Source: Ptychodera flava (taxonomy: Eukaryota; Hemichordata; Enteropneusta; Ptychoderidae). Taken from it: a stretch of DNA of 64,000 nucleotides. The stretch lies in NCBI RefSeq assembly GCF_041260155.1, contig NW_027248277.1:25618322-25682321 (forward strand). The letters are read 5' to 3'. Made by a program: the position numbers and the translations under genes. Shown piece after piece: positions 59,082 through 64,000 of the stretch; position 1 is the first letter of the stretch, and every line of letters starts with the position of its first letter. The notes below the pieces were generated by a model that was given only the letters and a program-made list of their open reading frames with translations, did not search any database and had not been told where the DNA came from.

Positions 59082-61687
59082 TGAACCAACAGATGGCTCA
59101 AATTACAAGTTCATTTCATAAAGTAAATACAAAAGACAAAATGACATCGACAACTAAGAAAACTTAGCATGACAAAATGACAATGAAAACAAAATATAAA
59201 CTAAGAAACAAACAAGTACAAACAGATTTCACCATGTACAAATCAATCAATAGCTGGTTTAAATTGCGTCTAAAAGTAATGAATTACCAAAAATGTATTT
59301 CCATAAGGAAGAGTATCAAAAAGATTTGACTCTGTGATAAAAAAGAAATTGTGAAATATTCGTACGATAAGGAGCTAGTCTAAAAAGAAGTATACGACGC
59401 AGAGCTGTAAGGGGAGTATAATAATTAATTTGTGCAAGTATATATTTAATAAGTTAATATTGTTGCCCAAACATATTAAGGCTAACATGTTTTTGTTACT
59501 TACCTTTCTTACATAACTTTATCTCCATTTTTTGTTTACCTAAAAATGACAATGATATGCTTTATTTCTATGTTAGATTAAAATCTGCAGGAAAATAGAA
59601 AGATATTCATCATCTAACGGTGCATTGATATTTTTGAATCAGTGTTATTCGGTTTATTTGATGGTTTCTTTTCGTATTCCTTTGTAGAAAAGCTTTCCCA
59701 ATGCAAAACATGTAATTCTATAATTTTCAAATTCCGCAGTTGTCAAGGTGAAAACAGTTCTGGTTCAGGTGATGACTATGCGGCCTGCAACTTCATCAAC
59801 AAGTTACCATTGAATCCTATTGAGCATGCGACGTTCAATACAGAGGCATGTTATGAAAAACATGAATATACATGCCAGTAAAACCTCGAGGACAGTAAAA
59901 CGTTTTACTTTTTTGTCAATGCTAGAAATTTATTTCTTTTCCTCTTCAATTGAAAATAAAACATAGCATTAAAGTTCACGCTCACGATATTAATCGTTAT
60001 CTTTGATGCAGTTATGTTCGTTTTCATGTGATTTTACCAAGATTTTGATAACAAACAGTCGCCAATGAAAAATAGAATCCATTTGATCGAAAATTGTCAA
60101 AAAATTACAGAGCAAAACTTACAAATTAGTAAAATATTACATTAAAATTTTGGTGGGACAAATTACGGCACTCGAAGTGTTAAAAAGCGACATTGAATCA
60201 TCTAGTCTTCCGTCTCCTAGGAACTGATTATCTGATGATTTTTGCATGACACAGGGATCGAAGATTGAAAATGTGTTTGCCGTCCAATGCCTAAACTGCA
60301 CGGCAATGCTCTTCGATGGAGACTTCGCTTTAATTGCCTGCAAAGACTTAAGTATGGAAGTAAGTGTTCTTATAGAGAATCCTCTTAAATTTTGTTTTCC
60401 CTTGTCCACACGGACCATATCATAAGGAGTATTAAATTTACTTTTGACTTACGGAAATGCCTTGAGACATCTCGTATTGTGATAACACCTCCATAATAGT
60501 AATCATTTCAGAACACGATTGGAACTAATCTGGGATAATTGGATTTTCATATTTTTCAAATGTCTCAAAAAAAGTGTTTGATGCCGTATCGCTGAATATT
60601 GCAATATTGCAAAGTACTCATAAAAACAATTGTGTTATGTAAAAAGAAAAGCAGATAAAATTACATTAATTTTGTAAATTACATCGGCATTACTTCACCA
60701 TCCAATTATATCACAAATTAGATCCAATCGTGTTTCAGGCAAATTGGTGACATTATGTCGTGCACTACTTTCACTGGACTAGTTACACACGAAGATAAAT
60801 TATTATTACACCTCACTCATTCAGCGTGCACTGCCATTGGTTAAACATGACTCACGTGACATGTAAAAGAACGTGATGATGCCCTCTGCGAATGTGATGA
60901 TGCCCTCTGCGAACTTGATGATGCCCTCTGCATTTGATATTACATGGATGACGTCATTTTACTCACTGCGCATCCTTTCTGCGCAAAACAAATTGTCGTT
61001 CGCTTGTTGCACTTTGCAGTTGGCAACTTATGGCTGCGAAACGTCATGCAGAGCTGTCACCGGCACAGTTAGACGATATTTTGATGCAAGTAAACAGCAA
61101 ACGAACGAAAATGGCAACAAGGAATGAAATTTCTGTGTTCAGCGACTATGCAAGCAACAAATTTGGATACGCCACCGAGGAGATCGGCAAACTTTAGCGG
61201 CAAACCTAGACTCGGCACTGACAACATTTTACGCTAAGGTCCGGACTCATGCAGAAAGGCGAACTGTACTCGAAGAAGTTTGTTCGGTGTAATAAAAATA
61301 ATAACACATGAAAGCTAGGGCAAGATCACGATTTTTTGCCTGCCCTCGGGCTGGTGGTCATGATCGAAATATTGATGATGCCCGAGCCGTAGGCGAGGGC
61401 ATCATCAATATTTCGATCATGACCACCATCCCTTGGGCAGGCAATAAATCGTGATCTTGCCCTCGCTCTCATGTGTTATTATTTAACTATTGCCCTTGTA
61501 TCATGCGCTAAACGTCCTCTTTTCTCTACAGGAATGCCCGGAGAGACTGTCAAAGGAATTATATTGGAATCCACCGGGTAAAATCACATATGCCTCGGAC
61601 GCTGAATTTTGCTCCTTCAGTAGTACGGATGACACAATTTACTACTTTTGCAAGTACTATGAACCCGATCTTGATGTAGATTCCTAG
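58684..61687 (+). CDS. Cys-rich secreted protein, third copy (intact, diverged)
   Basis: Exons are 58684-58992, 60255-60359 and 61532-61687, giving 103 + 35 + 51 = 189 residues. Donors TTG|GTAATA and GAA|GTAAGT and acceptors GACACAG and TCTACAG give phase 0 throughout. The signal peptide is MKVVFLLAFFLTAVFG, followed by DDDRP. All eight cysteines and their spacing (x22; x2, x13; x7; x24, x12) match the forward gene, and HSKPWICTHL, VDCFEDL, LTPVKT, GPFIGKSKTHR, ECPERLS, YWNPPGK and DAEFC are kept. Other positions differ widely, so this is the most divergent intact paralogue. Intron 1 contains a TTTA repeat and a candidate alternative last exon; intron 2 contains a foldback element. Function unknown. 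Confidence 0.85.
59001..59083. repeat. (TTTA)n microsatellite in intron 1
   Basis: About 80 bp of ATTT/GTTT repeats just inside the donor of exon 1 of the 58.7-kb gene. The exon-1 frame reads through it as FIYLFIYL, which is not coding. Confidence 0.95.
59693..59881 (+). CDS. Candidate alternative or orphan Cys-rich last exon
   Basis: This lies inside intron 1 of the 58.7-kb gene. It reads LSQCKTCN, then FRSCQGEN, DDYAACNF, TEACYEKHEYTCQ and stop (62 residues). Its six cysteines occur in the order of family exons 2 plus 3: C-x2-C, C, C, then C and C near the end, with EACYEKHEYTC resembling DAEFC...HEYIC. AATAAA follows at 59955-59960, about 75 bases after the stop. The nearest acceptor (TTTGTAG, 59687) is out of phase with exon 1, while AAAAG at 59692 would be in phase. 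It is either an alternative terminal exon or the remnant of a diverged paralogue whose exons 2 and 3 are fused. Confidence 0.5.
   Translation, partial: LSQCKTCNSIIFKFRSCQGENSSGSGDDYAACNFINKLPLNPIEHATFNTEACYEKHEYTCQ
60797..61490. mobile_element. Foldback element, copy 3, in intron 2
   Basis: The head has 'cattggttaaac' and TCACGTGAC. Three tandem copies of a roughly 22-bp word around 'gtgatgatgccctctgcgaa' follow (60871-60932). The tail is a near-perfect hairpin at 61298-61486, whose arms include GGGCAAGATCACGAT and ATTGATGATGCC and their complements. It lies in intron 2 of the 58.7-kb gene and ends about 40 bases before the exon-3 acceptor. Confidence 0.7.
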
Positions 61688-61869
61688 AACACGAGATTGA
61701 CTTTGAAAATTTGCATTGTGTGTGGCCAACATGCATGCCTATGACAATGCAAATCGTTGAAGTCTGTTGTGTAAGCCATAGACTACTATACACATTAATG
61801 TGTAACTCTGTATATTGCTGTTGTCTCTGTTTTATTCCAATTGTAGTTAAAAGGATAAAAAATACTCAC

Positions 61870-61875
61870 ATTAAA
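61870..61875 (+). terminator. Possible poly(A) signal of the third gene
   Basis: ATTAAA about 185 bases after the stop. No AATAAA was seen nearer. Confidence 0.3.
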
Positions 61876-61879
61876 ATAG

Positions 61880-62550
61880 TTTGATACTTTCTGGCAATGA
61901 AATGTAAATGTTTTAAACTATGAGTAAGATAATCTCTTTAGTTTTATTCAGGAGTAGAACGTCATTCAAAACTGAATTTCAATTCAGGAGTTTAGTAATT
62001 TCACTTTCTGCTAGTTTCTCGAACAAAAAACAATTCCCAGTATGCTAGCAAACATTACCGAATTCGTTAATACAGACGTTTTTGAACTCTATCGCACTTT
62101 TAGCGAGGATTCCATAAAACATTCTTAACTTTTGAAAAGAAGCGAGAATTCGATGCATATCAAGTTCCATTTATTTTTGTCCGTCTTGTAAGCTCAGTTC
62201 GGTTCACTTACTTTCCGTTCACTGTTGGACGTTTTGAAAGAATTGAAAATAAATAATACACTGTCTAGTTATTTTGCATTTTTTACGCTTCATTACTCGC
62301 CACCGTGGTACGTCTATCTGTCTGTTTTGATTTCTGATATTCTCAAAAATCCTTTTCCACGTCCTATCTTGAATGTGAAACTTGAAAGAAATTTAAACTT
62401 AAATGTATTTCAAACTGCACAGTTTTTCTTTGGAGCAGTAGTAAAAAAAGAAAACATAAATGAAAAAAAAAACAATTTAAAGTCTTTCCCACATGTTCAT
62501 TCAAGTATCGCAGCAAATCAATAAATATATACACATAAAGATAAGTATAA
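61880..62550. other. No gene recognised
   Basis: The 99-codon frame at 62225-62524 has no motif or splice context and becomes lysine/asparagine-rich at its end. I do not treat it as a gene. Confidence 0.4.
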
Positions 62551-62551
62551 G

Positions 62552-62930
62552 ATTAAAGCTGCAAGCAGCGTTTGCAGGGCCCAAGTGGTTGACATGGTTT
62601 CAGGTGCTTGCAATGTTGATACTGTGTGCAAAATTGTAGTTTTAAATGGTCTTTTGGGACGGGTGAAGAATAATTCTGAACATCATTTCATAGTTACTGT
62701 AGGTTTCAATGATAATCGTGCTGTGTAGGACATGGTAGAGTTGAAAAAAATCGTCACACCTGTTCTAAAGCATTTTTTAGTCAAAGATGACATGAAAACG
62801 CACACATGCTATACTTTTTTTCAAAAAGCAGAGAATCAAAACTTTAGTATGGTAACAGTTGCTTACTCGAAATATGAAGAGGAGATAAACTCAGTTTTGG
62901 TATTGATGATAAAAATATTTTAAGTCGACT
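62552..62930. repeat. Interspersed repeat beginning GCTGCAAGCAGCGTT, second copy
   Basis: It shares its first roughly 45 bp with 28222-28270 (AAAGCTGCAAGCAGCGTT, GGGCCCAAGTGGTTG). The right end was not determined. Short frames inside are not regarded as genes. Confidence 0.5.
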
Positions 62931-62967
62931 ACTTGATACATCAACTTATGATATTTTATATGTGGGT

Positions 62968-62987
62968 CTGTCTATCTATCTATCTAC

Positions 62988-63057
<70 letters not shown>
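62968..63057. repeat. (CTAT)n microsatellite
   Basis: About 90 bp of CTAT. Two overlapping open frames (YLSIYLSI) come from it. Confidence 0.95.
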
Positions 63058-63058
<1 letters not shown>

Positions 63059-63059
63059 C

Positions 63060-64000
63060 TGTGTCTGTCTATTTTTCTGTCTGTTTGTTTGTTTGTCCTA
63101 CTCTTTCATATTCTTCAACATCCTGTTGTGTTTATACATACAGTGTGAGAAGGTCAACATCAATATTTTATGACCATTTACGGTCTCTGCAGAACGCAAA
63201 AAAAACCGTGTATATTTCAGTCGTTGACTGTCCGTCCGGTTCCCTTCCCCCGTTGTTTTACTTCATAATGCCCATGTAACTGTTGATGGTACGCCTAAAC
63301 AAATACATATTCCGATTTGCAATATGTTGAGTGGGCGAGGTCAGACAGTATTCAATTCAAAGTGATTATTGGTTTATATGTAAAACATTTCTATTCACGG
63401 AGTTTAATACTTAAAGTTGTATAACACTCACAGCTCAGTCTGCTCTTTTTCCCTTACGTAATGCTGGAGTTATCTAACGAATTTTTACAGAATGCATCAA
63501 ATGGTGATAAAACAACATATTCTGTGGCAGGCTGAGTGTTATTTTAATGACAGAAAGTATTTGCAAAAGTAGTGGGAATCGATCGTGGATCATTTCGTAA
63601 AATACTATTTCTGTAGTCAAAATAAGCAAAATCAATGATAATAATATAATCTCTTCAGCAAAACACGGTTTGAGAAAGCATTATCTGAGCGTCTGCGTTG
63701 ATTTTAGGCATCAGTCACCAATTACCTCAGTTATCTTTTAAACTTTCACGTTCAGCAGTGGCATATTTAGCCACTGTTTGCATTGTAAGGATTCTTTCCA
63801 GAGAATCATGCTTCTAAAAATCTTGGTGCTACCGAGTCTAAGGGTATCGGCACGAGCCGATAATATAATGAAAAGCTAATGACAAGGTGTAACTGACATG
63901 GCAGTGTTTACATTATCTAACCCTTCAAGCCAGAACAATCCTTTACTGGCAATGCAATGTTCATGGAAAGTAAATCTGCTCCTTGTGGTAGGCTCGTTGT
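63060..64000. other. No gene recognised
   Basis: Nothing coding, repetitive or element-like was recognised up to the window edge. Confidence 0.4.

Noticed and set aside
62933-63279. Overlapping YLSI repeat ORFs
   Set aside because: They translate the (CTAT)n microsatellite and have no context of a gene.

Overview
The window is metazoan nuclear DNA. It is AT-rich, its short genes are split by GT-AG introns, it has TATA/CCAAT promoters, and it carries a 5'-truncated L1/Tx1-like LINE, many TIR and TTAA elements, and long dinucleotide and tetranucleotide runs. I cannot fix the species. An invertebrate, for example a marine deuterostome, is a guess.

The dominant theme is repeated duplication of one unrecognised gene family. 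It encodes small secreted proteins of about 190 residues with eight cysteines. Each gene has a non-coding 5' exon followed by three coding exons (about 105, 34-35 and 51 codons), all joined in phase 0. The cysteine spacing is C-x22-C (exon 1), C-x2-C-x12/13-C (exon 2) and C-x24-C-x12-C (exon 3). Three copies look intact: 32293-34122 (+), 25815-24041 (-) and 58684-61687 (+). One copy (9604-12013, +) has a one-base frameshift in exon 1 and a mutated TATA box. Two exon-1 relics lie at 14178-14425 (+) and 18090-17779 (-). Spare promoter or 5'-exon copies lie near 5.6-5.8, 18.4-18.8, 18.8-18.9 and 27.3-27.4 kb.

Layout. 0-7.4 kb: no gene recognised; a TTAA MITE, an AT-rich tandem duplication, a promoter relic, a 618-bp TIR element and an interspersed repeat. 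7.45-17.0 kb: duplication unit A with the damaged gene, a relic, an hAT-like element and a foldback element. 17.7-21.3 kb: reverse-strand relic with a tandemly duplicated promoter, split by a LINE with a 13-bp target duplication. 21.8-22.5 kb: foldback element. 23.9-27.4 kb: intact reverse-strand gene with two tandem 5' exons. 28.3-38.7 kb: duplication unit B with an intact gene, an LTR-like fossil and a 3.3-kb TA-flanked transposon. 38.7-57.3 kb: array of about 1.87-2.13 kb units with internal 264-bp subrepeats, interrupted at 46611-50976 by a 4.4-kb TIR element full of minisatellites. 57.7-61.9 kb: third intact gene, with a paired octamer upstream and a possible alternative cysteine-rich last exon in its first intron. 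62-64 kb: repeats and no gene.

All coordinates and translations were worked out by eye. Homology between units is by visual alignment, and no database was searched.
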